Below, in pieces: positions 52,864-63,718 of a stretch of DNA of 64,000 nt. The notes under the pieces were generated by a model. The model searched no databases, was not told where the DNA came from, and saw only the letters and a program-made list of their open reading frames with translations. The stretch spans positions 214,474,506-214,538,505 of the forward strand of contig CM055265.1 in assembly GCA_029237695.1 (NCBI GenBank), given 5' to 3'. This stretch comes from Conchocele bisecta (Eukaryota > Mollusca > Bivalvia > Lucinida > Thyasiridae). The first letter of the stretch is position 1; each line of letters begins with the position of its first letter. Position numbers and translations under genes: made by a program.

Positions 52864-54546
52864 TACAGTCAAACTTGTCTTAAGCAAGCGGCCATGGAAA
52901 AGTCCAAAATTGCTTGCTTAACACAGGTGGGTGCTTAATGGAGGTTCATCTTGGACCGACTTATAACTTGTTTCATATAGATTTATATGTACAATTAATG
53001 TACAGTCAAACTTGTCTTAAGTTCATATGTACAATTGTTGCAATATAATTCCATCCAATTATCTTGTTAAAATCATGATATCCAGTGTTTACTTGTTAAT
53101 TTCGAATACTCATTGATCTAAGCGGCGCTTAGGTCAATTAGAAATGCCAAACACTAAATGCGTCTTTGTGTAAAAAAAAAAAAAAATAATTGATTTCTGA
53201 AGGGCCCCCCCCCCCCCCCCCCCTGAATCCGCTACTGGATAATGTAAATACAATATGCACAATAGAATGGATTATCATTTAATAATTTGATGGGTCAATC
53301 GCGTGTTTGTTGTTACAAGATGTACCAGTTCGTCAGAAAATCACCAGTTTGTTTGGTGTATGTAGTTAGGCTTTGGTCAGCATAGCTCGGCTCACAACAG
53401 CAGTCCACATGCCACGCTCGCTATAACTTGCACATTATGATGCATGCAAATTAATCAGTTTAAATTCACTAAAATATCATTTATGAACTTGGATGTGCAT
53501 AAATTCTGTATATTTAGTTAATACCAAACTGAATTATCATAAAAATCAGGTTACGTAGACATCGATTGGAAAAAGTTGCAAAAGGACGAAACTACGTAGG
53601 TACGAAATCGCCGAAATTGTCTGTGATATTTACAGACTTTTTCTGACAATACAGTTAGCCATATTTGGTTGAAATAAACGCGTGTTTGCATGTGTTTGTT
53701 TGTCTGGTTGAGAGTATTCAGAGGGAGTTAACTATACCGGGTTCATGATCAATCGCTGATAGATACACAGGTTGAAGTAACGGACCAAGGTCTATAAATA
53801 CATTAAATATGCCTAAAAGCATCAATAAATGAAGAATTTTTATTTTTTTTTACCCCCTCCATCTAATCATTAATGATTAGATGGAAGGGATAAAAACTTT
53901 TTTTTTCTTCATTTACCGGTATTGATGCTTTTAGGCATATTTAATGTATTTATAGACCTCGGTCCGTTACTTCAACCTGTGGATAGATATATTGCCGACG
54001 TCTTTCGCCACAGTAACCTGTCAATCATGTCACTAAGGGCTGCCATTACCAGCGATTGGCTGTGCTGTATAAATAACTTCGCCACGAGAATAACACGTGT
54101 TTTGAACTGACAATTATAGTAGCCAGAAGCAATGTTTGTCTAGGGGAATTATTGAAACTATCGACCCGTGACTTTTATTGTCACAGCGGGTAGGCATGAT
54201 TTTAGAGAATCGCGTAATGATGTGATGAAAATTTGGTCAAACAATCGGGTGTCATAAAACAAATTGAAATGGTATTTAGGTCACTGGGTGGGAAATGGGG
54301 ATTATCTGAACGAATTTTGTTTCAGCTTTTTTTTTTAGAATTTCCGATATTTTGCCGAGAATGGTCGCTAAAACGAGGATTTCGAGTCAAAATGGACGAT
54401 TTTGCCTGGCCGTTGGCCGCGTTAGACAGGTTCATGCTTAATACAGGTGCATTTTAGAGTAATTTTCATTGGGGGGGGGGATAAAATGGCCGCTTAACGG
54501 AGGGAGATGCTTAATACAGGTGGCCGTTAGTACAGGTGCGACTGTA
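52864..54546. mobile_element. Inverted-ended element with acagtcaaacttgtcttaag termini, containing a hairpin
   Basis: tacagtcaaacttgtctta at 52,864 is related to the reverse complement of gtacaggtgcgactgta at 54,530-54,546, and both ends have adjacent gcttaa-cagg-tg-type sequence. A further left-like segment is at 53,003. The interior holds poly-C (53,205-53,223) and the 217-bp hairpin at 53,766. Boundaries are tentative. Confidence 0.4.
53766..53982. mobile_element. Long perfect-type hairpin (MITE-like), 217 bp
   Basis: cacaggttgaagtaacggac... (53,766) to ...atctaatcat reads back on the other strand from ccacaggttgaagtaacgga (reverse complement of 53,963-53,982). Arms of ~108 bp differ at only a few sites. 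A solo half-arm relative is at 38,795-38,850. Confidence 0.75.
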
Positions 54547-54590
54547 TTGACTAGTGAGCCATAGAATATATTCTATGGCTCACTAGTCAA
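54547..54590. repeat. Perfect 44-bp palindrome
   Basis: The 22-bp arms ttgactagtgagccatagaa-ta and its exact complement meet at 54,568/54,569. It lies directly after the right end of the previous element. Confidence 0.9.
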
Positions 54591-54773
54591 TAATTGTATA
54601 ATATGTTCGGGCCAGTGAAAATTGCTTTCTGGCCCAGGCGGTCAAGGCGGCGGGACAAGGCGAGACATTTGATTTCGCGGAATTCTTGTTGACAGCTATG
54701 ACGCTCAACATCGGAAATATGTGTGTCGCATGTCGTACAGTTCACAAGAGCTCAGGGATCTGCCATTGTTGTT

Positions 54774-56096
54774 GTCTCGCCTGCGAAGTGGAAAGCGAGA
54801 CATAGGTTTTGCTTTTCCGGAGTCGGCGTCATCATTCAATGTTAAGTTTTCGTGTTACGGTCATTACTTCAACACCTTGTCAGCTACAATCATCAAACTT
54901 TATACATACGTTTACTATGATATGTACATGAATATAGGACTATTAAACAAAATTTGGCGGGCCCCAGGGTCTTCAGGGTCACGGTCAAACTCTATTTGTT
55001 AATACATTCAATGTTAAGTTTTCGTGTTACGTTTCGTGTTACGGTCATTACTTCAACACCTTGTCAGCTACAGTCATCAAAATTTATACATACGTTTACT
55101 ATGATATGTACATGAATAAAGGACTATTAAATTTTTTTTGCCGGGCTCCAGGGTCTTCAGGGTCAAGGTCAAACTCTATTTGTTAATTCATTCAATGTTA
55201 AGTTTTCGTGTTACGTTTCGTGTTACGGTCATTACTTCAACACCTTGTCAGCTACAGTCATCAAACTTTATACATACATTTACTATGATATGTACATGAA
55301 TATAGGACTATTAACAAAATTTTGGCGGGCCCCAGGGTCTTCAGGGTCAAGGTCGAACTCTATTTGTTAATACATTCAATGTTAAGTTTTCGTGTTACGT
55401 TTCGTGTTACGGTCATTACTTCAACACCTTGTCAGCTACAGTCATCAAACTTTATACATACGTTTACTATGATATGTACATGAATATAGGACTATTTAAA
55501 AAAAAATTGGCGGGCTTCAGGGTCAAGGCCATTCTGTATTTGTTAATACATTCAATGTTAAGTTTTCGTGTTACGGTCATTACTTCAACACCTTGTCAGC
55601 TACAGTCATCAAACTTTATACATACATTTACTATGATATGTACATGAATATAGGACTATTAACAAAATTTTGGCGGGCCCCAGGGTCTTCAGGGTCAAGG
55701 TCGAACTCTATTTGTTAATACATTCAATGTTAAGTTTTCGTGTTACGTTTCGTGTTACGGTCATTACTTCAACACCTTGTCAGCTACAGTCATCAAACTT
55801 TATACATATGTTTACTATGCTATGTACATCAATATAGGACTATTAAAAAAAAATTGGCAGGCCCCAGGGTCTTCAGGGTCAAGGTCAAACTCTATTTGTT
55901 AACACATTCAATGTTAAGTTTTTGTGTTGCGGTCATTACTTCAACACCTTGTCAGCTACAGTCATCAAACTTTATACATCCCTTTACTATGATATGTACA
56001 TGAATATAGGACTATTCTCGGGGGTCAAGGTCAAGGCCCCAGGGTCAAGGTCAAGGCCGAACAAGGTGAGACATTTGATTCCTCGTAATTCTTGTG
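54774..56096. mobile_element. Repeat element D with TGTCTCGCC inverted ends (7 monomers)
   Basis: tgtctcgcctgcgaagtgga (left) and aacaaggtgagacatttgat (right) carry inverted cores. Monomers of ~170-190 bp share ttaagttttcgtgttacg, cacttgtcagctac-type, caaactttatacatacgttt, acatgaatataggactatt and gggtcaaggtcaaactct. Confidence 0.7.
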
Positions 56097-56485
56097 TTAA
56101 AATGGCGGTCATCGTTAATCCACGATGGTCGCCGTCTAAAAATAGCATAAATTCTTTAAAAAATCTTCTCACGAACCACCAGACCGATTTCGACGAACTT
56201 GACAGGAATGATCGATGCTTTTTCAAAGCTGTTAAAATGGTGACCTCTTGGTCAAAAATGGGAATGGCCCGGTCAAATAAGGGTAAACTTTTTTACGAAA
56301 TATGGTTATATAATACATAAAATCTAAGGATTGCAATAAAAAGTAGGCTGGAAGCATCCTGTTGTGGTCTCCAAACCTCTCAAAGTTGTGTAAGATATAT
56401 CTGTACATATCGCGAGACAACTCCTACCCTGGTGACTTCTCAAGTTTGTCGCATTGAAATTTTGTGCCTGTCATGGGCTTATTTT
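56097..56485. repeat. Element F interior fragment
   Basis: 56,097-56,330 has ggcggtcatcgttaatccac, gaccgatttcgacgaac and tggtcaaaaatggg, that is element F internal sequence with no termini. 56,330-56,485 is not recognised. Confidence 0.5.
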
Positions 56486-56871
56486 TGTCTCGCCCGCGAA
56501 ATGGAAAACGAGACATAGGTTTTGCTTTTCCGAAGTTTTCGTGCTACGATCATTACTTCAACAACTTATAGGCTACAGTCATCAAACTTTATACATCCCT
56601 TTACTATGATATGTAGATGAATATACGACTATTCATTTATTTTTCTCGGGGGCCCCAGGGTCAAATTCTATTTTTTTAATACTTTTAAATGTTAAGTTTT
56701 CGTGTTACGATCATTACTTCCAACACCTTATCAGCTACAGTCATCAAACTTTATACATCCCTTTGCTATGATATGTACATGAATATACGACTATACAAAT
56801 TTTTTCTCCGGCCCCAGGGTGAAGGTCAAGGCGGAACAAGGCGAGACATTTGATTCCGCGGAATTCTTGTG
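56486..56871. mobile_element. Repeat element D, short second copy (2 monomers)
   Basis: tgtctcgcccgcgaaatgga to aaggcgagacatttgattcc and gaattcttgtg. The inverted ends are better preserved than in the first copy. Confidence 0.65.
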
Positions 56872-56928
56872 ATGTATATGTAGTGACAACTTTACATACC
56901 AATATTTGCTTGGTTTTTGTGACATTGC

Positions 56929-56968
56929 ACAGGTGAGCGATATAGGGCCATCATGGCCCTCTTGTTTT
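56929..56968. repeat. Right terminus of a split element F copy
   Basis: caggtgagcgatatagggcc + atcatggccctcttgttt matches the right end at 24,729-24,765. Confidence 0.65.
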
Positions 56969-57108
56969 ATGTTAATATTCCATTCTGATTTTAGGATTTT
57001 CCCCCCGATGCAGCAGGTTGAATACGGGATCGAACCTGTTGGCGCAGCCTTAAATGACCTTAGCTATTGATAGGCCGCTAAACACCAACAAACAAGTGTT
57101 GTAAGGGT

Positions 57109-57320
57109 TAACCCTTACTACGCTGAATTAAATGTTGTCGTCTGCTGGAAATGTTTTGTTTTCAATATTTATCGACAAAAACCTGGTTTTGACAGCACAT
57201 GAGAATCGTCTCCAGTGGAGACGATTCTCATGTGCTGTCAAAACCAGTTTTTTATTAAGAATTAAAGCAAAAATGAAAAACAGCAGACGGCAATTTTCAT
57301 CAACAGCGTAGGAAGGGTTA
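57109..57320. mobile_element. MITE-like hairpin with 31-bp perfect core stem
   Basis: 57,183-57,213 and 57,217-57,247 are perfect complements around the 3-nt loop AGT. The outer arms (taacccttactacgctga / cagcgtaggaagggtta) pair imperfectly, giving a ~212-bp fold-back. Confidence 0.75.
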
Positions 57321-57673
57321 AGCACAGTTCCACTACTACTACTACATTCTTCAGTTATGGATTATAGGTGTGGTTAGCTTCCCTGAACTCTCAAGCTGTG
57401 GAAGCTAACCCTAACTATAATCTAACATTGATGAACAATTTACATACTCTTTTACCCCAAAGAATTTGTAATGCCTCTAGGATTGAAATGATACACACAA
57501 TCTTCTCAAATACATGTTTGCAATACCTGTAGCCTATTTCACCAAGAGTTGCAAAGTATACTTATCTTGGTAAGTACACTTTGAGTGAGAAATTTTCAAT
57601 TTAATGATAAATTTATTATTTTTTATTGTACTGAATTTATTACATTATCAGCCATTTTGTCTGTGATAATGTA

Positions 57674-59252
57674 TACTGAGCAAAACTAGAAACGTCCCTC
57701 CATGTTTAAGGAAAGATTCATCAAAAACCAAAAGGGTTACTTTTAAAAATCAAAATGGAAAAACAAGTTCATTCATTTCTGTATCAAAGCCAATAAATTG
57801 CATTTGGATATCTTGTTAAATATTCGAGAGATAACCGGCCAAGGGCGGTAGGGGTCAAAATCAAAAATCACAAAAACTCAGAAATGTGTTACTTAATGTT
57901 TAGAGATGGAATTTCAATAAGTAATGTGGCAAATTCAGTAAATCTCGTTAGTACCGAGTGTGGCCACCATTTGCATGAATGCATACAATGATCCTACGCC
58001 GCATCGACGTGACGTAACGCAATACCAGTGCGTTGGGCAAATTCCTCCATTCCCGTTGTAACGCCCGTGTAAGATCGCGAACATTGTCAATCTGATGGTT
58101 AGCTCGTGCTTTGCGGCCCAGCTCATCCCATATGTGCTCAATGGGATTGAGATCCGGGGAGACCGCGGGCCATGGCATGACGTCGACGTTGTTTTGCTGT
58201 AAGTATTGAGTGGTGACCCTGGCTACGTGAGGGCGGGCATTGTCGTGCATCAATGTCACACCAGGACCATGCTGACGGATAAATGGTAAGGCATGTGCAT
58301 TTAGCACATCTGCAACATAACGTTGTGCATTGATGTTGCCCTGTACAACAACCAAATCTGTCTTCCGGTTTCCCATGATCCCACCCCAGACCATTACGCT
58401 CCCTCCCCCAAACCTGTTCTTCTCAACAATGCAACAATCGGTGAATCTTTCATTTTTACGCCTGTATACCCGTAATCTTCCGTCAGCATGACTAACTGTG
58501 AACCGAGATTCATCGGTGAACAAAACTCGGTTCCAGTCAGCCCTTCTCCAGTTCAGATGACGTCGCGCCCATAACAGTCTGGCAGCACGGTGACGTTGGG
58601 TCATTATCTGAACAGTGTAGGGGCGGCGTGCCCGGATTGGTTGGGCGTTACGACGTAACCTGTTGCGAATGGTCTGCCCTGAGACACCGTATCGCCTAGC
58701 AGTGACTGTGGCTGCCAATCGACGTTGACGTAAGTGCGTCAACGTAATGTAACAATCGGCTCTAGCCGTCGTTACACGAGGACTACCAGGTCGCTGCCGG
58801 TCGTGAACAGCCCCAGTCTGCTGGTACCGGGCTGCAAGACGATCAATCGTCTTCCGACAGCAACCAAACCGAGGCGCGACCGCCCTGGCGGCCATCCCAC
58901 CCGCAAGCATCCCAATTGCCTGATTTCGCTCGTTTTCGGAAAGCCGTGGCATATCGAAAACAGTGAAAAATTAAAAAAGTTTTTTAATTTTCCGAATAGT
59001 CCCTATCGCATGAATGGTACGACATGAACTGAATTACCTTATCGATGACAAGTATAGCGTGCACGTGAAAAAAGTGGAAATCAACGTTCCGGTCACTGGC
59101 CGCTATGTAAACCGTGTGTATCGGCTAAACTCTACACGATCGTATTCTGAACATCGCCACGGTTTAAAATACATGTACTTTGAACATGTGGTACATACAT
59201 AGACAGAGCTACACCGGCTATAAAACAGGGACGTTTCTAGTTTTGTTGAGTA
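57674..59252 (-). mobile_element. Tc1-like DNA transposon, structurally complete
   Basis: The terminal inverted repeats are TACTGAGCAAAACTAGAAAC-GTCCCT on the left (57,674-57,699) and the matching copy with two differences on the right (59,227-59,252), each flanked by a TA (57,672-57,673 and 59,253-59,254) as expected for Tc1/mariner. Length is about 1.58 kb. It encodes one uninterrupted transposase. Confidence 0.85.
57948..58952 (-). CDS. Tc1-like transposase, DD34E, intact (334 aa)
   Basis: The enzyme cuts and pastes its own element at TA sites. The frame runs from ATG at 58,950-58,952 (MPRLSENERNQAIGMLAGG) to the stop at 57,948 with no lesion. Visible parts: an N-terminal paired-type double helix-turn-helix (residues ~1-110; ARAVAPRFGCCRKTIDRLAA, GVSGQTIRNRL), then the RNase H-like catalytic core with LFTDESRF (first Asp), VMVWGGI, LMHDNARPH (second Asp) and NPIEHIWDEL (Glu). 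Counting residues gives 34 between the second Asp and the Glu, that is DD34E, typical of Tc1. Length is normal for the family. Its integrity, together with matching terminal repeats, suggests a young copy that may still be active or recently was. Confidence 0.9.
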   Translation of the reverse strand: MPRLSENERNQAIGMLAGGMAARAVAPRFGCCRKTIDRLAARYQQTGAVHDRQRPGSPRVTTARADCYITLTHLRQRRLAATVTARRYGVSGQTIRNRLRRNAQPIRARRPYTVQIMTQRHRAARLLWARRHLNWRRADWNRVLFTDESRFTVSHADGRLRVYRRKNERFTDCCIVEKNRFGGGSVMVWGGIMGNRKTDLVVVQGNINAQRYVADVLNAHALPFIRQHGPGVTLMHDNARPHVARVTTQYLQQNNVDVMPWPAVSPDLNPIEHIWDELGRKARANHQIDNVRDLTRALQREWRNLPNALVLRYVTSMRRRIIVCIHANGGHTRY

Positions 59253-59402
59253 TAATAAATTCAGTATAATATTTCTGCATACTTTTAATCATCAACTATA
59301 TGCAGAGGTTCGTTCTGTATGAAATAATGCGTTTTGGGAAAATAAATGATTACTCCCTCAAAGAACACTTTGCTAGATAAGTATGCTTTGCAATCATTAA
59401 TA

Positions 59403-59720
59403 CGCAAACACGTCTTATTTGGAATTAATAAATCACTGAACTACTTTCGGCAAGGGAGATAATCAATATCACGCGAACTATTTTCATACGAGCCAAGCGG
59501 ATTGTTCTGTTTATGATTAGTATATATAGTTTTAAGCTATCTCGTGTGATATATAATGATACATTACTTTGTTATGTTATGGGTACTAATACATGTTGTT
59601 TCAATAGCGTACCTCTGTAACGGTATCGTTGTAGATGGTGTTGCAAATAATTTAATAATTATTACGTTCAAATGGTTGCGTAATACTGATAGCACTTCTG
59701 TATAACTGTGATTGTCGTAA
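59403..59720. other. Intergenic, AT-rich, nothing recognised
   Basis: No supported feature. Confidence 0.4.
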
Positions 59721-59811
59721 ATGGCGCAATAGTCGTGAGGTTAAGGTCGCCGACTTCAATGATTTAATTACCGATTCCCGAAAGGGTCGGGGGTTCAAAC
59801 CTCGACGTGGT
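59721..59811 (+). tRNA. tRNA-like sequence with long variable arm (pseudo-tRNA or SINE head)
   Basis: There is an A-box-like TAGTCGTGAGGTTAAGG, a strong nested hairpin CCGATTCCCGAAAGGGTCGG where a class II variable arm would be, and a B-box GGGTTCAAACC inside a T-arm with paired CGGGG/CCTCG. The acceptor stem does not pair convincingly, and I cannot assign an anticodon. A degenerate Leu/Ser-type tRNA or a SINE head is most likely. Confidence 0.35.
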
Positions 59812-59930
59812 ATTTTTTTCTCCATATATATATATTATTTTTGTGATTTTAATATTTTCACAATTTTATGATTTTAATAAAAATACCTATAAATTGATAG
59901 AAACTTACCAACAATGAAAGTGTCTGTCTT

Positions 59931-60022
59931 TAAGTAATATATACACAGACAGTTTGTTACTGTTTTTTTTAAGTTTAAGTAATATATACACAGACAGTTT
60001 GTTACTGTTTTTTTAAGTTTGA
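59931..60022. repeat. 46-bp tandem duplication
   Basis: agtaatatatacacagacag + tttgttactgttttttt + aagttta occurs twice in a row. Confidence 0.85.
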
Positions 60023-60284
60023 GGTACTGTCTATACCATATAATGTTTTACTGTCCCAAAATCTATTTTTTTGGCTGTCACAATTAATTAATTTTCGGAC
60101 AGCAAACATTTTTTTATGAATTTGAAATAATTATTGTCCTCCATCTGCTCACAACACTGTTCGAACTGCGCATGTGGCTACCACGACCAGAATTCACTGG
60201 CCGCAAACACAGTAGCCATCGGCGTCTATTTATTAAATTATTATTTTTTATTTTATTTGAATTCCACGTGAACGCTGCATTTTG

Positions 60285-60500
60285 TGTCAACACCATTTAC
60301 AGAAAATATTGGTGATTTTCTAAACGAATATCGGAGAAATGCGGCTATATATTTTGTCAATTTTCAACACCATTTACGGAAAAAAATTACTGATGTTTTA
60401 AAACAATATCGGCACAACTAAATACGGTGATATCATTTTTGTCAACTTTTCAACACCATTTACGGAAAATATTACTGATTTTCTAAAAACAATATTTTTT
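60285..60500. repeat. ~90-bp tandem repeat, three copies
   Basis: Each copy has caacaccatttacggaaaat, tactgattttctaaa, aatatcgg and ttttgtcaa. An inverted relative (ctgtaaatggcgttgaaag) follows at 60,708. Confidence 0.65.
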
Positions 60501-60519
60501 TCCCCACACAAAGCGATGT

Positions 60520-61830
60520 GTATTTACAACTAGATCTGTGTAATGTGTCTGGTGTAGCCAAAGACCATACATAAATTCGTAATTAGTCACAGATGTAGCC
60601 TTAAAATATAATCGATTTCCTTAAATTACGTCCGCAAGTTGACAGATATTTCAGAGCAGACGTCATCGTAATTTGCCGTTATTTATTTCCAAAATTAGCC
60701 ATATATTCTGTAAATGGCGTTGAAAGTTGACAATAAATTAAGACCAGATCAGTACGTTAAATCGCTATCGACGACAACTGACGATCCGATGAGAGAGTAA
60801 TACCGTTTACGCGTATCCAATGTTAAATATACATCGTTATTTTGTATGACTTTCGTAGTTTTTTACCGAGAAATTCAAACCGTTTCCAATTATTGGGGAA
60901 AATAATATCATGATTAGCACACCGTTTCACTAAGCAGCGGCTACTCAGGGAATGGGATCACACGGTCTATTGTTTACACTGGATTAATGGCGGCCCCCAT
61001 GAGGTCTCGGGTAAATCTTATTTTTAAATAATACGACTGTGGTTTCTTCTTTTAGTGTGATGACCATGTTCCAGCCGTTAACACTTATTTAGCAGCATTA
61101 TTTATGTAGTTAGTCTGAACATTCTGCAGAGAAATTTGAATAGAACGGAATCGAGCGTTGTTTAAACTTGGTCCTGTTCATATGCACAGGTCAAAATATG
61201 AACTGAAAATGGCGCTTTGTGTGACAGAAATCCGTACGCGGACGAATACAAAAAATATTTTGTTATAAATATCACATATAGCGAAACAGCGGTAGCATCT
61301 ACTGTTTTAATAATATGCATACATATTGTAATTAATGTTTAATAGTGATATACTTATGAATAATATACGATACTATAGTTTATACTCCAGCACATGTTTA
61401 AATTTAAAGGCTGTGTGATTTGACTCAATATAAGCTGGATTAATTAATACTTATATTCATGCACTTCATGAGAACATCAATACATTTAAAATATACAAAT
61501 ATTACTTAAAGGGGTATCGATATGATACATTTTAATAATATAAATATTGAAAATACACATTACAATCGCTTACAACATAAGTTATTGATCGAAAATAGTC
61601 ACTGCATCGTGACCTATTTGACCGCATTACCTATTGCGCGGGTACCTCATCATACCCCTGTTTACATAGGTAACTGGGGGTATAGTGAGGTATGCTCGCT
61701 AATACAATGTTTGCGTAATGTTTGGTGAAATCGGCTACCGTTCTAAGACCTGTATATCCTTAATGCGGCATAAAGTGTTACCTGGTAAATATAATTCCTT
61801 TCTAGTTCCTATATGTTGCCTAGCCATGCT
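60520..61830. other. Intergenic, no gene recognised
   Basis: AT-rich with no splice-flanked coding stretch. The plus open stretch 61,522-61,728 has no recognisable motif. Confidence 0.4.
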
Positions 61831-61839
61831 TGGAAAACT

Positions 61840-62040
61840 GGGATGGGCTGTGGCCTAGGGGGTCTGGCATTGGACCTCACTCCGGAGATTGTGAGTTCAA
61901 TCCTCACCTCAGGCATGAACAATACATAGTATCTCCATCACACTGGTCTGTCGGAGGAGACTTTAGACTGTGGTCCCATCTCTATTTGACCGTAGCTGTT
62001 GCTGGGACGGTAAACCCATTCACTTTAACTTTGTTTGGAA
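61840..62040 (+). mobile_element. tRNA-derived SINE
   Basis: The head has an A box (tgtggcctagggggtctggc) and a B box (tgagttcaatcc). The body (ggtctgtcggaggagacttt ... ctgttgctgggacggtaaac) and end (cactttaactttg) fit a mollusc-type SINE. Body and end boundaries are approximate. Confidence 0.6.
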
Positions 62041-62289
62041 AACTCAATGAATAAGCGCTCTTGTTACACATTGCACTGATATCTGATACAGTTTCCTATA
62101 CAAATGTCCACCAATATTTGGACATTGTAGAATTGGTGTATTGATAAACTACATGTTCTACATTGACCAAATGCTGTTGGCTAAAATGTAGAACCTGTGA
62201 GTAGGTAAACAACAGTCTTCTTACATGTTTATACCAATACAAATGAGACACGCCATGTGATTTTATACCTAAGAACATGTGCAATTTTT

Positions 62290-63345
62290 GTCGCGCCCGC
62301 TTGCGTATAGCGCGATATTGTCTGCACTTTGACGTACGTACGTGCGTCTGGATTTGTGTTAAAGTTTTTACATATGTTATATCTCTGCAACCACTTCACC
62401 GATTGACTTGAAACTTCATATGCATATTTACCATCCTCTACATATTCATAGTGCGCAATATGCATGCTTCCCACATGCCCAAGGTCAAGGTGAAATGTCT
62501 TAGAAGTTTGCTTTAATGTTTTTGTAAACTTTGCGTTAAAGTTTTTACGTATGTTATATCCCCTCAACTGCTTCACTCATTGACTTGAAACTTCATATGC
62601 ATATTTACCATCCTCCAAATATTCATTGTGCGCAATACCCATGCTGCCCACGTGCCCAAGGTCAAGGTCAAATGTCTTAAAAGTTTGCTTTAAAGTTTTT
62701 GTAAACTTTGCGTTAAAGTTTTTACGTGTATTATATCTCCTCAACCACTTCACTCATTGACTTGAAACTTCATATGCATCTTTACCATCCTCCAAATATT
62801 CATTGTCGAAATACCCATGATGCGCACATGCCCAAGGTCAAGGTCAAATGTCTTAGAAGTTTGTGTTAAAGTTTTTGTAAGCTTTGCGTTAAAGTTTTTA
62901 CGTATGTTATATCTCCTCAACCACTTCACTCATTGACTTGAAACTTCATAGGCATCTTTACCATCCTCCAAATATTCATTGTCGCAATAATTGGATACTT
63001 CACTAACCCGACCTCTAGATCCATGGAATCGTTTACTGCAACTCGAATATAGTCTTCTTTTGAGACCATGGACATTTATTCTTGTAAGTCTTAACCAGTA
63101 TACCCTGCTTTTCATAGGCGCCGAGTAAAAGGTGGTGAGGCCAAGAGATTTTGCTGTAAGATTACCTGGCAACAAATCAGGATATTGTAAATTCAACTGC
63201 TGAATTTGGGCCTTCTCTCCAGGTGTATTCTCAACTGTAAATGTCTTAATTTACAAGTCACTGCGCCATAAAACACCATAACATCATGTATATATTATCC
63301 ATTCTATTCCTCGGCGGGCGCGACATGCTGGCCGCGGCCATTCTA
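62290..63345. mobile_element. Repeat element with GTCGCGCCCGC inverted ends (4 monomers)
   Basis: ttgtcgcgcccgcttgcgta is inverted in cggcgggcgcgacatgctgg, followed by ccgcggccattctagttca. Monomers of ~186 bp have gttaaagtttttacgtatg, gacttgaaacttcatatgca and cccaaggtcaaggtcaaatg (62,478, 62,665 and 62,840). The last monomer is interrupted at ~62,995-63,300 by unrelated sequence. Confidence 0.7.
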
Positions 63346-63373
63346 GTTCATGAAATATATTTACATAAACTGT

Positions 63374-63482
63374 GATATTTTCTGTAAATGGCGTCGAAAA
63401 ATGACACAATTTTACAATACATGTAGTATTCCGCATTTGCTACGGACATTTTGTCATCTTTCGACGTCATTTACGGAAAATA
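63374..63482. repeat. Hairpin with GTAAATGGCGTCGAAA arms
   Basis: gatattttctgtaaatggcg + tcgaaaaatgaca pairs with tgtcatctttcgacgtcatt + tacggaaaatatc with two or three mismatches; the loop is ~45 nt. The same arm sequence appears singly at 60,285-60,730. Confidence 0.7.
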
Positions 63483-63718
63483 TCATAAATTTTGTAAATA
63501 TTGCACATGTTCTTAGGTACAAAATCGCATGGTGTGTCTCATATGATGCCCTTCCCACTGTCATTATGCACACAAAATCTTTTTTCGGGGTACATATAGT
63601 CGCCACCTCGTCCGCATGTCCGAGATTTGCATTAAAGTTTTCAGGTATCTGCTATCTCTGTAACCGTAGGTCAGATTGGCTTGAAACTTGATATGCTTAT
63701 TAGATGTCATCTATATTT

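Larger units (their letters stand above)
57540..59400. repeat. Fold-back sequence interrupted by the Tc1-like element
   Basis: 57,548-57,600 (gttgcaaagtatacttatct...) is the imperfect reverse complement of 59,350-59,395 (...agataagtatgctttgcaat), and 57,629-57,650 (tactgaatttatta) pairs with 59,258-59,275 (ataaattcagtat). The transposon therefore appears to have inserted at a TA inside a pre-existing hairpin. Confidence 0.5.

Noticed and set aside
57935..58141. Separate small gene overlapping the 3' end of the transposase.
   Set aside because: It is an alternative frame of the intact Tc1 transposase ORF.
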